Positions 17,100 to 25,490 of a DNA stretch of 64,000 nt are shown here, piece after piece; the stretch's first letter is position 1, and every line of letters begins with the position of its first letter. The DNA is from an uncultured Croceitalea sp. Its GTDB lineage: Bacteria > Bacteroidota > Bacteroidia > Flavobacteriales > Flavobacteriaceae. The stretch is taken from contig CANNDD010000002.1 of NCBI GenBank assembly GCA_947503285.1, forward strand, positions 62,001-126,000, given 5' to 3'. Below the pieces are notes generated by a model, which was given only the letters and a program-made list of their open reading frames with translations, was not told where the DNA came from and made no database searches. The translations under genes were made by a program, and so were the position numbers.

Positions 17100-17110
17100 A
17101 CAACTTTAAA

Positions 17111-17671
17111 ATGATACGTGTAAATAAGGGATTTTTAGACTATGTCACTACATTGAAGAATGCTGATAAGCACAGCGCAATAACCGAACAAGAAGCAGGT
17201 GTAGGTAAAAAAATCGTGACGGAAAAAACTACCGTATTTTCTGTTTATGTCGTCAAGGAAGGACTGGCAAAATGTTATTTGACCGAGGATACCGGAAATG
17301 ACTTTATACAAGAATTCTTTGGAGCTGGCGAGGTGTTTGGCGAACTTGAAATGTTTACACAAGATTTCAGTTTTTGTACTATTGAAGCGCTTACCCCGAT
17401 TAAGTACTACAAAATACCGAAAAAAGTATTTCTTGCCCTTATCGAAAACGATGCGAAATTTAATTCCCTTGTGCTTCGGTTAATGGCCTCAAAAATTAGG
17501 TATACGGCACTACGTCACTCGTATCACCAGTCACATGCATTGGAAGTCAATCTAAAACGACTGTTGAAAGAATTTCCTGATTTGCTGCAGAAAATTTCAA
17601 AAAAGGATATTGCCAATTATTTGGGCGTCACCTTACGAAGTTTAAATAGGGCCATTAAAATTTTGGGGTAA
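17111..17671 (+). CDS. Crp/Fnr-family transcriptional regulator
   Basis: A 186-residue protein with an N-terminal cyclic-nucleotide-binding-like fold (VFSVYVVKEGLAKCYLTEDTGNDFIQEFFGAGEVFGELEMF, about residues 44-84) and a short C-terminal helix-turn-helix (ISKKDIANYLGVTLRSLNRAIKIL, about 162-185). It has no four-cysteine cluster, so it is not an oxygen-sensing Fnr; the FGAGEVFGE loop resembles the phosphate-binding cassette but lacks the usual Arg, so cAMP binding is not assured. Divergent from the MFS exporter, its likely target. Confidence 0.87.
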   Translation: MIRVNKGFLDYVTTLKNADKHSAITEQEAGVGKKIVTEKTTVFSVYVVKEGLAKCYLTEDTGNDFIQEFFGAGEVFGELEMFTQDFSFCTIEALTPIKYYKIPKKVFLALIENDAKFNSLVLRLMASKIRYTALRHSYHQSHALEVNLKRLLKEFPDLLQKISKKDIANYLGVTLRSLNRAIKILG

Positions 17672-17674
17672 CCT

Positions 17675-18496
17675 TTAACCCAAACCTACATCTAAGGTCA
17701 TCATAATGATAAACCCACCAATAAAGCCCATGGTGGCCACATCAGTGTACTTATCACGTTGTGTTTCGGGGATCACCTCTTCAACAACCACAAATATCAT
17801 GGCGCCCGCCGCAAAAGAAAGTGCATAGGGCAATATAGGTTCAAAAGTAAGTACGGCCCAAGCCCCTAAAACTGCGGCAATAGGCTCTACCATGGCAGAC
17901 GCTTGGCCATACATAAAGCTTTTGGTTCGGCTTAACCCATGTCTGCGCAACGGCATCGCTACGGCAAAACCTTCAGGAAAATTTTGGAGCCCAATACCAA
18001 GAGCCAAAGCTACCGCACCACCAATAGTTGCCCCATCAAAACCTGCGGCTACCCCTCCGAACAAAACGCCAACGGCGAGCCCTTCGGGAATGTTATGCAA
18101 TGTGATCGCCAAAGTGAGCAAAGTCGTTCTTCGCCACGGGGTCTTCACCCCTTCTGCCTCATTCTCTTTAAAATTAATATGCAAATGTGGTAAAACCTTG
18201 TCCAATCCATAAATGAAAATGGCACCCAATAAAAATCCAACAGCGGCCGGAATCACTTTCACAAAACCTTCTCCCTCACTCATTTCTATGCCAGGGGCCA
18301 GTAGGCTCCAAAAACTGGCGGCAACCATAACGCCACCCGTAAAGCCTAACATACCGTCTAGTACGGCCCGATTCATCGTTTTAAAGAAGAATACCAATCC
18401 TGCGCCTAAAGCAGTTAAGCCCCACGTGAATAATGAAGCATAAAGTGCTGCCAATACGGGGTCTATACTTTCAAAATAATTGATTACCTGTTCCAT
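17675..18496 (-). CDS. ZIP-family divalent metal transporter
   Basis: A 273-residue inner-membrane protein of the ZupT/GufA branch with about eight helices. The two metal-binding helices are clear: LHNIPEGLAVG and LQNFPEGFAVA, each with N-x-x-E-G. A charged loop with histidines (HLHINFKENEAEG) joins helices 3 and 4. ZIP proteins import Zn, Fe or Mn. The start codon shares one base with the stop of the upstream DtxR-family gene (TAATG arrangement), so repressor and transporter are translationally coupled, implying metal-responsive control. Confidence 0.92.
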   Translation of the reverse strand: MEQVINYFESIDPVLAALYASLFTWGLTALGAGLVFFFKTMNRAVLDGMLGFTGGVMVAASFWSLLAPGIEMSEGEGFVKVIPAAVGFLLGAIFIYGLDKVLPHLHINFKENEAEGVKTPWRRTTLLTLAITLHNIPEGLAVGVLFGGVAAGFDGATIGGAVALALGIGLQNFPEGFAVAMPLRRHGLSRTKSFMYGQASAMVEPIAAVLGAWAVLTFEPILPYALSFAAGAMIFVVVEEVIPETQRDKYTDVATMGFIGGFIIMMTLDVGLG

Positions 18497-19152
18497 TAAC
18501 TATCTTTTTTAACGTAAAGGTTGGTTGCTATCTGATTGGAAATTTGCATTTGCCTATCCCCTATTTGTATTCGAAGTGAATCGTCAAAATCTTCTTTCTC
18601 CAAAACTTGAATCGCATTGCCGAGCGCAATAGCATTCTTATCTAAAAACTTTAAAAAAGTTGCTGAGGTATCTTTTACACCAACACATATCCCTTTAACA
18701 TTTAAGGGCATTTCACTCAGCAGTTGTTTATCACGTTCTAAAAACTGCCCATCTTTGGTTGGTATGGGATCACCGTGCGGATCGTATTTAGGAAAATCAA
18801 GCAATTCATCCAACTTGTCAATCAGTTTTTCACTTTTGATATGCTCCAATTGTTCGGCCACCTCGTGCACCTCATCCCAGGTAAAGTCCAATTTTTTAAC
18901 CAAAAAGACCTCCCATAACCGGTGTTTTCTTACAATTGAAAGTGCTGTTTTGCTGCCTAAATCAGTTAATGAAACCCCTTGATAACGAATGTAGTTCAGC
19001 AAACCTTTCTCTGCCAGTTTTTTAGCCATATCGGTAACCGATGAAGGTTTGGTCTCCATCTGTTCAGCAATGGCATTGGTAGAAATGAGTTGCGCTTTGT
19101 TTCCTCCTAAATGAAAAATGGTCTTGATATAATTTTCCTCGGCCCGTGTCAA
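18496..19152 (-). CDS. DtxR/MntR-family metal-dependent transcriptional repressor
   Basis: A 218-residue protein starting at TTG 19152 (no earlier ATG in frame). The N-terminal winged helix has EENYIKTIFHLGG, TNAIAEQMETKPSSVTDMAKKLAEKGLLNYIRYQGVSLTD (about residues 24-63). The dimerisation region holds metal ligands in HEVAEQLEHIKSEKLIDKLDELLDFPKYDPHGDPIP, followed by an SH3/FeoA-like C-terminal domain (from about residue 145). With Mn or Fe bound such proteins repress uptake genes. Targets are probably itself, the ZIP gene and the divergent TonB receptor. Confidence 0.92.
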   Translation of the reverse strand: MTRAEENYIKTIFHLGGNKAQLISTNAIAEQMETKPSSVTDMAKKLAEKGLLNYIRYQGVSLTDLGSKTALSIVRKHRLWEVFLVKKLDFTWDEVHEVAEQLEHIKSEKLIDKLDELLDFPKYDPHGDPIPTKDGQFLERDKQLLSEMPLNVKGICVGVKDTSATFLKFLDKNAIALGNAIQVLEKEDFDDSLRIQIGDRQMQISNQIATNLYVKKDS

Positions 19153-19166
19153 AAAAATACTTTTTT

Positions 19167-19174
19167 CAAAAATA
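19167..19174 (-). promoter_or_regulatory. Bacteroidota -7 box for the dtxR-family/ZIP operon
   Basis: Minus-strand TATTTTTG matches TAnnTTTG. Transcription would start near 19163, about 10 bases before the TTG start at 19152, consistent with that unusual start codon. Confidence 0.6.
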
Positions 19175-19198
19175 CATTTTTATTTATAAAAACATATT

Positions 19199-19214
19199 TT
19201 TAGATTTGTCTAAA
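19199..19214 (+). promoter_or_regulatory. DtxR-type operator palindrome containing the -7 box of the TonB receptor gene
   Basis: TTTAGA-TTTG-TCTAAA is a perfect 6-bp inverted repeat with a 4-base spacer, similar in size and form to DtxR/MntR operators. The exact -7 element TAGATTTG (19201-19208) lies inside it, so a bound repressor would cover the promoter of the receptor gene, whose ATG is at 19226. It is also upstream of the divergent repressor gene. Confidence 0.65.
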
Positions 19215-19225
19215 TTTTAATTTTG

Positions 19226-21580
19226 ATGATTAAAAATCTACTTGCGCTCTTGTTTTTCTTCCTTATGAGTACACTTTCTGCCCAAAAAGTGACTATTTCA
19301 GGAAGCATAAGCAGTAAAGGTGAACCCGTGCCTTTTGCCAGTGTTTACTTAAAAAATGCTTCAGATGGTACCATAGCGGATAAAAATGGAACGTATACCA
19401 TAACCGTTTCCCCCGGAAACCTGCTATTTGCCGTACAGGCCCAAGGGTATCGGTCCCAAACCAAAGAAATTAATATTGCCCCCAACAGTGAAGGCTCCCT
19501 TGATTTTGAATTGGTAGAAGATATTTTAGGATTGGAGGAAGTAGTAATTAGCGCCACAAGAAACCGTGTGGAACGCCGCAGTGCCCCAGTGGTGGTCTCT
19601 ACGCTCAAACCCCGCCTATTGACCGCTACCCAATCCATCACCTTGGCAGATGGCTTAAACTTTTCACCAGGGGTACGTGTAGAAACAAACTGCCAAAATT
19701 GTGGTTTTACCCAGGTTCGTTTGAACGGTCTTGATGGTGGCTATACCCAAATACTATTGAATAGTAGGCCTATTTTTACTTCCTTATTGGGCGTGTACGG
19801 CCTAGAACAGATTCCGACCAATATCATCGAACGTGTAGAAGTCGTACGTAGTGGAGGATCGGCACTCTATGGTTCAAATGCCATCGCCGGCACGGTAAAT
19901 ATCATTACCAAAGATCCGGTATTGAACACCTGGGAAGTTGGCAGCAACTTTTCCCTTGTTGACGGGCAGGCCCTTGATCGCATTGTTAATTTTAACAGCG
20001 CGATAGTTGCCGATGATCTCAATAGTGGATTCACCCTTTTCGGAACCTATAGAAACAGGGACGCCTATGATGCCAATGACGATGGTTTTACCGAGTTGGT
20101 CGAGTTGCGTAACACCACCGTTGGTGGCAAGGCATTTTTAAGACCTACCGACAGAAGTCGGATATCGGTAAACCTCAACGCCATCAGGGAGTATAGACGC
20201 GGGGGAGACCGATTAGATCTGGCACCACAGTTTACCGATATCACAGAAGAATTGGATCACAATACTTTTATCGGTGGACTGGATTATGAAATTAACAGTA
20301 AGGATAATTCACAAAAAACCCAGGTATACACCTCTGCTTCTTATACCGATAGGGACAGCTTCTATGGTGGCTTAGGTGGTGAACGTACCCGTCAGGATAG
20401 TATCTTGGCAAATAATGCTTTCGGAACCACCAAGGATCTTGCTTGGGTCAATGGCCTTCAGTTTACCAAAAATCGTTCTAATAATGACGTATTCACGGCT
20501 GGTATGGAATACAACTTGAACAACACAGAGGATCGAATACCGGGTTATAATCGTCTTATCGATCAAAGTGTGAATACGCTTGGCGGTTATGCCCAATACG
20601 AGTGGAAACCTTCAGATAAGTTTACGGCCTTGATTGGCTCTCGATTAGACAACGTTAGCGTTGACGGTAACTATACCATAGGTGGAATTGCCAGAACGGT
20701 CGACTTAAGCCAGACAACCCTCTCACCAAGAGTGACCCTATCATACCGCATTACCGACGAACTTCGTTTCAGGGGCGGGTATGCCAGAGGGTTTAGAGCC
20801 CCACAGGCATTCAATGAAGACCTACATATTTCGAGTGTTGGTGGCGAGCCCCAATTCGTTATCCTCGCCGATGATCTGAAAACCGAATTCTCCAATGCAT
20901 TCACAGGCTCTTTGAACTATTCCAAAAACATTAAATTGGTACAATTGGATTTTTTATTGGAAGGCTTCCATACCACTTTAGAAGACCCGTTTACCCAAGT
21001 AAGCACAGGCGCAGTATTGGAAAATGGTTCTATTTTAGAAGAGGTACGAAATGGTTCAGGAGCTACGGTATTCGGAACCAACTTTGAGTTTGGTGTATCT
21101 CCCGATCCTGAATGGAGTTTTCAATTGGGCGGCACAATTCAACGTACCCAATACGACGAGCCACAACTATTATTTGAAAGTGATGGAACCCCAGGGGAAT
21201 TTGATATTGCCGTTGACGAATTTGTACGTGTTCCTAATTTTTATGGTTACCTGAATACCTCTTGGATTCCGAGTAAAGCTTTTAACATTGACGTGACCAG
21301 TACCTATACCGGAGAAATGACAGTACCTAGGGTAATCAGTGAAACTGGTTTTTTAGAGCTCAATGAAGTTAACGCCTTCTTTGACATGAACATTAAGCTC
21401 GAAGCACATTTTGATTTCAACGAATCTTTCATGGTTACCGTCTCAGGTGGGGTGACCAATATTTTTAACAGCTATCAAGATGATTTTGATATCGGCCCTA
21501 CTCGTGATTCTGACTATGTATATGGTCCCGATATGCCCAGGGCAGTATTTTTGGGCCTAAAATTTGGTAAGTTACATTAA
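19226..21580 (+). CDS. TonB-dependent outer-membrane receptor, probably for metal uptake
   Basis: A 784-residue receptor with a signal peptide (about residues 1-20, LSAQ), a CarboxypepD-like domain (SGSISSKGEPVPFASVYL, about 25-100), a plug ending in VEVVRSGGSALYGSNAIAGTVNIITK, and a barrel ending MPRAVFLGLKFGKLH. The plug carries a CxxC pair in ETNCQNCGFTQVRLNGL, absent from most receptors and a possible metal or redox site. The ATG at 19226 is preferred over the TTG at 19223. It is divergent from a DtxR-family repressor and overlapped by a DtxR-type palindrome, so metal-repressed metal or metallophore uptake is the best guess. Confidence 0.9.
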   Translation: MIKNLLALLFFFLMSTLSAQKVTISGSISSKGEPVPFASVYLKNASDGTIADKNGTYTITVSPGNLLFAVQAQGYRSQTKEINIAPNSEGSLDFELVEDILGLEEVVISATRNRVERRSAPVVVSTLKPRLLTATQSITLADGLNFSPGVRVETNCQNCGFTQVRLNGLDGGYTQILLNSRPIFTSLLGVYGLEQIPTNIIERVEVVRSGGSALYGSNAIAGTVNIITKDPVLNTWEVGSNFSLVDGQALDRIVNFNSAIVADDLNSGFTLFGTYRNRDAYDANDDGFTELVELRNTTVGGKAFLRPTDRSRISVNLNAIREYRRGGDRLDLAPQFTDITEELDHNTFIGGLDYEINSKDNSQKTQVYTSASYTDRDSFYGGLGGERTRQDSILANNAFGTTKDLAWVNGLQFTKNRSNNDVFTAGMEYNLNNTEDRIPGYNRLIDQSVNTLGGYAQYEWKPSDKFTALIGSRLDNVSVDGNYTIGGIARTVDLSQTTLSPRVTLSYRITDELRFRGGYARGFRAPQAFNEDLHISSVGGEPQFVILADDLKTEFSNAFTGSLNYSKNIKLVQLDFLLEGFHTTLEDPFTQVSTGAVLENGSILEEVRNGSGATVFGTNFEFGVSPDPEWSFQLGGTIQRTQYDEPQLLFESDGTPGEFDIAVDEFVRVPNFYGYLNTSWIPSKAFNIDVTSTYTGEMTVPRVISETGFLELNEVNAFFDMNIKLEAHFDFNESFMVTVSGGVTNIFNSYQDDFDIGPTRDSDYVYGPDMPRAVFLGLKFGKLH

Positions 21581-21621
21581 TGGGTAGCCGTATTCCAACA
21601 TATTACTATCGTATATACCCT

Positions 21622-22098
21622 ATGAAAAGGCTTTTTCTGCTAATGACTTTTTTCACCTTGTTCTATTCGCATCAGGCCAACGCACAAAAGACTGGTGTGC
21701 AGTGGCTAACTTTTGAACAATTGGAAGACTCCCTATCCATTGCACCTAAAAAAGTATTCATTAGTTTTTATGCCGATTGGTGTGCCTATTGTAAAAAGAT
21801 GGATGCTGTAGCCTTTAAAGACATCAAGGTTGTTACCAAGCTCAACGCTGAATTCTATGCAGTTAAAATGAATGCTGAAACTACGGCTAAAATAAACTTC
21901 GGGGAAGCTACTTTTATGAATAAGGAAGTTGGCAAAAAAAGGAACCCGACCCATGAGATTGCCCGACTACTTGCTAGTAGAAAAGATAAACCATTTACAT
22001 TACCGGCCATGGTCGTGCTTAACGAACAATTTGAAGTGACCGATCGTTATTTCACCTACCTATCACCCAAGGCGCTTTATAACGCCTTGAACAAATGA
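21622..22098 (+). CDS. Periplasmic thioredoxin-fold protein
   Basis: The ATG at 21622 gives a 158-residue exported protein with a signal peptide (about 1-21, ANAQ); an ATG at 21580 overlapping the receptor stop would put 14 residues ahead of the signal. The redox motif is WCAYC (C54, C57) in FISFYADWCAYCKKMD, with the cis-Pro in FTLPAMVVL. It resembles thiol-disulfide reductases of the thioredoxin_7 type. Downstream of the TonB receptor with its CxxC plug motif, it may be co-transcribed and could act on that pair of cysteines; this is speculation from context. Confidence 0.83.
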   Translation: MKRLFLLMTFFTLFYSHQANAQKTGVQWLTFEQLEDSLSIAPKKVFISFYADWCAYCKKMDAVAFKDIKVVTKLNAEFYAVKMNAETTAKINFGEATFMNKEVGKKRNPTHEIARLLASRKDKPFTLPAMVVLNEQFEVTDRYFTYLSPKALYNALNK

Positions 22099-22105
22099 TA
22101 GTTTA

Positions 22106-22137
22106 TCCCATACCTACGATTTACGACAGGTATGGGA
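22106..22137. terminator. Hairpin between convergent genes
   Basis: A 10-bp stem (TCCCATACCT, 22106-22115, with AGGTATGGGA, 22128-22137) and 12-base loop, between the stops of the thioredoxin and the membrane protein genes. There is no strong T-tract on either side, so it may be a weak or Rho-assisted terminator. Confidence 0.45.
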
Positions 22138-22151
22138 CTAAAATTTCAACT

Positions 22152-22520
22152 TTACCCTACTGGCGCCAATACTTTTTTCTCTGATTTGTGCAGGGCGACC
22201 ACAAAAAGAACGGCTGCACCATTAATCCAGTAGAAATAGGCATCTAAGCCCTTGAATACAAAGATAAAAGGCACCAAAAGAAACACTACGGCAACCAAAA
22301 AATCAACGATTAAGTGAAAACGATACGAAATAACTCGGAACACCCCGGTCTCATGATCCGTCAATACGGTTAAAACCAGTGCTGCTATACCTGTAGCCAC
22401 TGAAATGTACAAAGCCAAGGGGTTTGAACTACCTAATCCCAATAAAAAGGGAAGTGTAATTAAAGCGATAGCAACGGGATAGTCTAAAAATGCGTGAATT
22501 TTTTTTGTGATGAAGCTCAT
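22152..22520 (-). CDS. Small multi-helix membrane protein (SPW-repeat-like)
   Basis: A 122-residue protein with about four hydrophobic helices arranged as two similar halves: HAFLDYPVAIALITLPFLLGLG and HLIVDFLVAVVFLLVPFIFVF, each beginning His-x-x-x-Asp. This duplication resembles small SPW-repeat integral membrane proteins. No function is known to me. It is alone on its strand, with the 303-base non-coding region upstream. Confidence 0.65.
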   Translation of the reverse strand: MSFITKKIHAFLDYPVAIALITLPFLLGLGSSNPLALYISVATGIAALVLTVLTDHETGVFRVISYRFHLIVDFLVAVVFLLVPFIFVFKGLDAYFYWINGAAVLFVVALHKSEKKVLAPVG

Positions 22521-22823
22521 AATTTTAAATTTTTAATTATTGATTTATGTTCAATGCAAAGATGGGCCCTCCCCTAAAGGCAGGGATGAGCAATTTTTCC
22601 TGATAGGTTGTTCATTTTTCCTTTTAAGCGTTTACAGGTTAAATCTCAATGCAAACCTTGCATGGTCCGTGCCTTGTATGAGGCGAAATCGACCCAACAC
22701 TATAAACAATGTTCATCGCAACAGCTAGAATTTCACAATCGGTTATCTTTAGACCGCTTTTGTGACAACTTGTTTCGATAAGTTGACAAATTATTCCATT
22801 GAAACCTTATCCTGATTATAGAA
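22521..22823. other. Intergenic region with no supported gene
   Basis: This 303-base gap separates two divergent genes. A 62-codon plus-strand frame (22540-22728) has no plausible start signal, composition or domain and is probably spurious. A 6-bp inverted repeat CAACTT/AAGTTG (22766-22771 and 22780-22785) lies about 40 bases before the next ATG. No TAnnTTTG box, tRNA-like fold or repeat unit was found. Confidence 0.5.
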
Positions 22824-23801
22824 ATGACATCTTTTCCAGTTACCGCTTCCACACTTTCAGCTAAAGAATTAGGTGTTTTCATAAAAAACAAATACGAACT
22901 GAATCAAAATTATCAGTGCGAACTTTTTAGGACCGGAATCAACCATACTTATTTTGTTGGTGACGGCACTTCTAAATACGCATTACGGGTTTACACTCAT
23001 AATTGGAGATCGAAGACTGAAATTTCCCAAGAAATTCAATTATTAAATCTTTTAAAAAAGAATTCCCTAGGTGTTTCCTTTCCTATTAAAGACAAAAACG
23101 GAGAATTCATTCAAAAGATCAATGCCCCTGAAGGTATACGCCATGCGGTACTTTTTTCATTTGCAGAAGGTAAAAAAACTCGGTTTATCGATAAGCAAAC
23201 TTGTTTTGCAATCGGTGTGTTAATGGCCAAAATACATAAGGTTACCCTAAATCAGGCCATAGACAGGATAACTTACGATAGGGATACATTATTAAACCAA
23301 CCGTACAAGTATCTAAAACCCTTTTTTACCGAAGGGCTGCCTGAAATGCAGTTCATCAAAAAAACCAGTGCAGAAATGGATAAGGTTTTTCAAAAAACCA
23401 ATAGGAGTGGCATCAAAAACGGCATTGTACACCTAGACATTTGGTATGACAATCTAAATGTAAGCGATAAACAAGGGATAACGATATTTGATTTCGACTT
23501 CTGCGGAAATGGATGGCAAGTCTTGGATATTGCCTATTTCTGCAAACAATTATTTCATATCGAAACTACTAAAGAAGTATATGAACAAAAAAAGAATAGT
23601 TTTTTAAGTGGTTATCAAAGCATCTTAAAGTTGTCAAATGATGAATTAAATCTAATACCCGACATGGGCGTGGCGGTATTTATATTCTATCTAGGTGTGC
23701 AGGCCCAGCGTTTTGACTGGTCAAATATTTTTCTTTCTGAAAATTACCTCAAGATGTATGTGGGCAAATTAAAATCTTGGGTGGAATACCATATCCACTA
23801 A
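22824..23801 (+). CDS. Phosphotransferase of the APH/choline-kinase-like fold
   Basis: A 325-residue cytosolic protein with the Brenner motif H203-x-D205-x4-N210 (HLDIWYDNLN) and the magnesium-binding DFDF at 223-226. The N-lobe has the nucleotide-lysine-type KYALRVYTH. This family includes aminoglycoside phosphotransferases, homoserine kinase II and small-metabolite kinases. Nothing nearby identifies the substrate; chromosomal APH-like proteins in this phylum are mostly metabolic, so an antibiotic-resistance role should not be assumed. Confidence 0.82.
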   Translation: MTSFPVTASTLSAKELGVFIKNKYELNQNYQCELFRTGINHTYFVGDGTSKYALRVYTHNWRSKTEISQEIQLLNLLKKNSLGVSFPIKDKNGEFIQKINAPEGIRHAVLFSFAEGKKTRFIDKQTCFAIGVLMAKIHKVTLNQAIDRITYDRDTLLNQPYKYLKPFFTEGLPEMQFIKKTSAEMDKVFQKTNRSGIKNGIVHLDIWYDNLNVSDKQGITIFDFDFCGNGWQVLDIAYFCKQLFHIETTKEVYEQKKNSFLSGYQSILKLSNDELNLIPDMGVAVFIFYLGVQAQRFDWSNIFLSENYLKMYVGKLKSWVEYHIH

Positions 23802-23954
23802 AAATAGACCTCGAATGGATAGCGCTACATTAATTTCTTAAAAATCAAATAGTAATTCACTACCTTAGGGTACTAGGTCGACAGCCATTTTAGGTTGGTA
23901 CATTTTATCATTGGTTGTTGGGCGGTCAATGACATAACGAACACATTATACCCT

Positions 23955-23970
23955 GCGACCCTTTGGTCGC
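23955..23970. repeat. GCGACC-CTTT-GGTCGC hairpin before the flavoprotein start
   Basis: A 6-bp GC-rich stem with a 4-base loop, 22 bases before the ATG at 23993. It could influence translation or terminate readthrough, but has no T-tract. Confidence 0.4.
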
Positions 23971-23992
23971 TTCGTACTTAATCATGATAACA

Positions 23993-25378
23993 ATGAAACA
24001 TTTCGATCACCTCATTATCGGAACCGGTCAAGCAACAGGCACTTTATTAGGCAAACTGATCCCCACCAAAACCGCTATTGGCGTTATTGAGGCCCATAAG
24101 GTCGGGGGTAGCTGCGTAAACTATGGGTGTACCCCCACCAAAACATTAGTGGCATCAGCAAAGGCTTTTCATCAAGCAAACAGGGGTGATTTCTATGGGT
24201 TCGACACCGGTAACCTCAACTTGAATTTTGCCAAGGTACGGGAACGTATGAACCGCATCAGGAATGGCAGTAGTGATGGATTGAAATCTTGGATGGAAAA
24301 TACCTCGAATGTAACCCTGATTTTTGGTAGTGCTAAATTCACGGATGATAAACAGGTAGCGGTAAATGGTGAGACCTACACCGCTGATAATATCTACATC
24401 AATGTAGGCACGAGGCCTTCGGCACCCCCAATTACAGGTCTCGATAAAGTAGATTGGCTTGACAGTGCGCGTCTACTTAATTTAGAAAAGGTTCCTGAAC
24501 ACCTTTTGATTATCGGGGGAGGGTATATTGGCGCTGAATTTGCACAAGTTTTCAGAAGATTTGGTGCCAAGGTAAGTATTATACAGAGGGGCAGCCAATT
24601 GATGCCGCGGGAAGACGGCGATGTCGCCGATGCGGTTAAGGAAATTCTAGAGGAAGAGGGCATTGCGGTGTATTGCAATGCCACCACCAAAGAGGTCACA
24701 CAGACCAATGACCAAAAAAAGGTTGAAATAGAGGTGGATGGAGCGGTCAAAACCTTATACGGTGATCAACTATTGGTCGCAGCCGGAAGAATGCCCAACA
24801 GCGACACATTAAGCCTTGAGCACACGAAAATAAAAACAAATGAACGAGGTTATATCGAGGTGGACAACTATTGTGAGACGGCAGTACAAGGCGTTTATGC
24901 GGTAGGCGATGTAAATGGCCATGGCGGCTTTACCCATACGGCGGTAAACGATGCCGAAATCGTTTTGGATAAACTCTTTGGTGGAAATAGGACACTCGAT
25001 GGCAGGATCATGATCTACGGTTTGTTTACGGATCCCCCATTGGGTAGGGTCGGTATGACGGAGAAAGCCGCCATTGAAAAAGGAATAAAGGTTTTAAAGG
25101 CCACAAGGTCGATGAACAAGATCAGTAGGGCCAAAGAAATGGGTGAAACAAAGGGTTTTGCAAAACTACTGGTCGATGCAGAGACCGATTTGATCATCGG
25201 GGCCTCCATTTTAGGGGTTGGTGGTGATGAGATCATCAATATGTTTGCCACGATTATGCATTCGAACATTCCATGTCGACATTATAGAAAGGTGGTATTG
25301 GTGCATCCTACGGTTTCTGAATTGATGCCTTGGGTCTTAGATGGTATCAAAGAAGTGCAAGAAAAAAATGCAGGTTGA
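23993..25378 (+). CDS. Pyridine nucleotide-disulfide oxidoreductase (mercuric-reductase-like)
   Basis: The ATG at 23993 gives 461 residues beginning directly with the FAD fold (HLIIGTGQATG); a second in-frame ATG at 23984 is possible. The redox pair is C41-x4-C46 in GGSCVNYGCTP, a central NAD(P) fold has LLIIGGGYIGAEFAQ, and the C-terminal dimerisation domain ends with the active-site HPTVSE. There is no N-terminal heavy-metal-binding domain and no C-terminal vicinal cysteines as in MerA, so mercury reduction is unlikely; it belongs with MerA-like or soluble dihydrolipoamide-type reductases of unknown substrate. Confidence 0.88.
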   Translation: MKHFDHLIIGTGQATGTLLGKLIPTKTAIGVIEAHKVGGSCVNYGCTPTKTLVASAKAFHQANRGDFYGFDTGNLNLNFAKVRERMNRIRNGSSDGLKSWMENTSNVTLIFGSAKFTDDKQVAVNGETYTADNIYINVGTRPSAPPITGLDKVDWLDSARLLNLEKVPEHLLIIGGGYIGAEFAQVFRRFGAKVSIIQRGSQLMPREDGDVADAVKEILEEEGIAVYCNATTKEVTQTNDQKKVEIEVDGAVKTLYGDQLLVAAGRMPNSDTLSLEHTKIKTNERGYIEVDNYCETAVQGVYAVGDVNGHGGFTHTAVNDAEIVLDKLFGGNRTLDGRIMIYGLFTDPPLGRVGMTEKAAIEKGIKVLKATRSMNKISRAKEMGETKGFAKLLVDAETDLIIGASILGVGGDEIINMFATIMHSNIPCRHYRKVVLVHPTVSELMPWVLDGIKEVQEKNAG

Positions 25379-25478
25379 TTTGAGGAGGGAAATATATCCG
25401 TATGGCAAAAAATTATCCTACCACAAAATAAGACAACTTCCTTATGCGACAAAATCAATTCATTCTCCCCTGATTACG

Positions 25479-25486
25479 TATTTTTG
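25479..25486 (+). promoter_or_regulatory. Bacteroidota -7 box for crtY
   Basis: TATTTTTG is an exact TAnnTTTG match ending 4 bases before the ATG at 25491, so the transcript would be leaderless or nearly so. Confidence 0.6.
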
Positions 25487-25490
25487 ACAA

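Noticed and set aside
22540-22728. 62-codon plus-strand frame in the 303-base gap
   Set aside because: No homology signal, no -7 box, and atypical codon pattern.
22824-23801. Antibiotic resistance role for the APH-type kinase
   Set aside because: The motif is shared with metabolic kinases and there is no mobile context.
23993-25378. Mercury resistance (merA) for the flavoprotein
   Set aside because: No N-terminal metal-binding domain, no C-terminal cysteine pair and no mer genes nearby.
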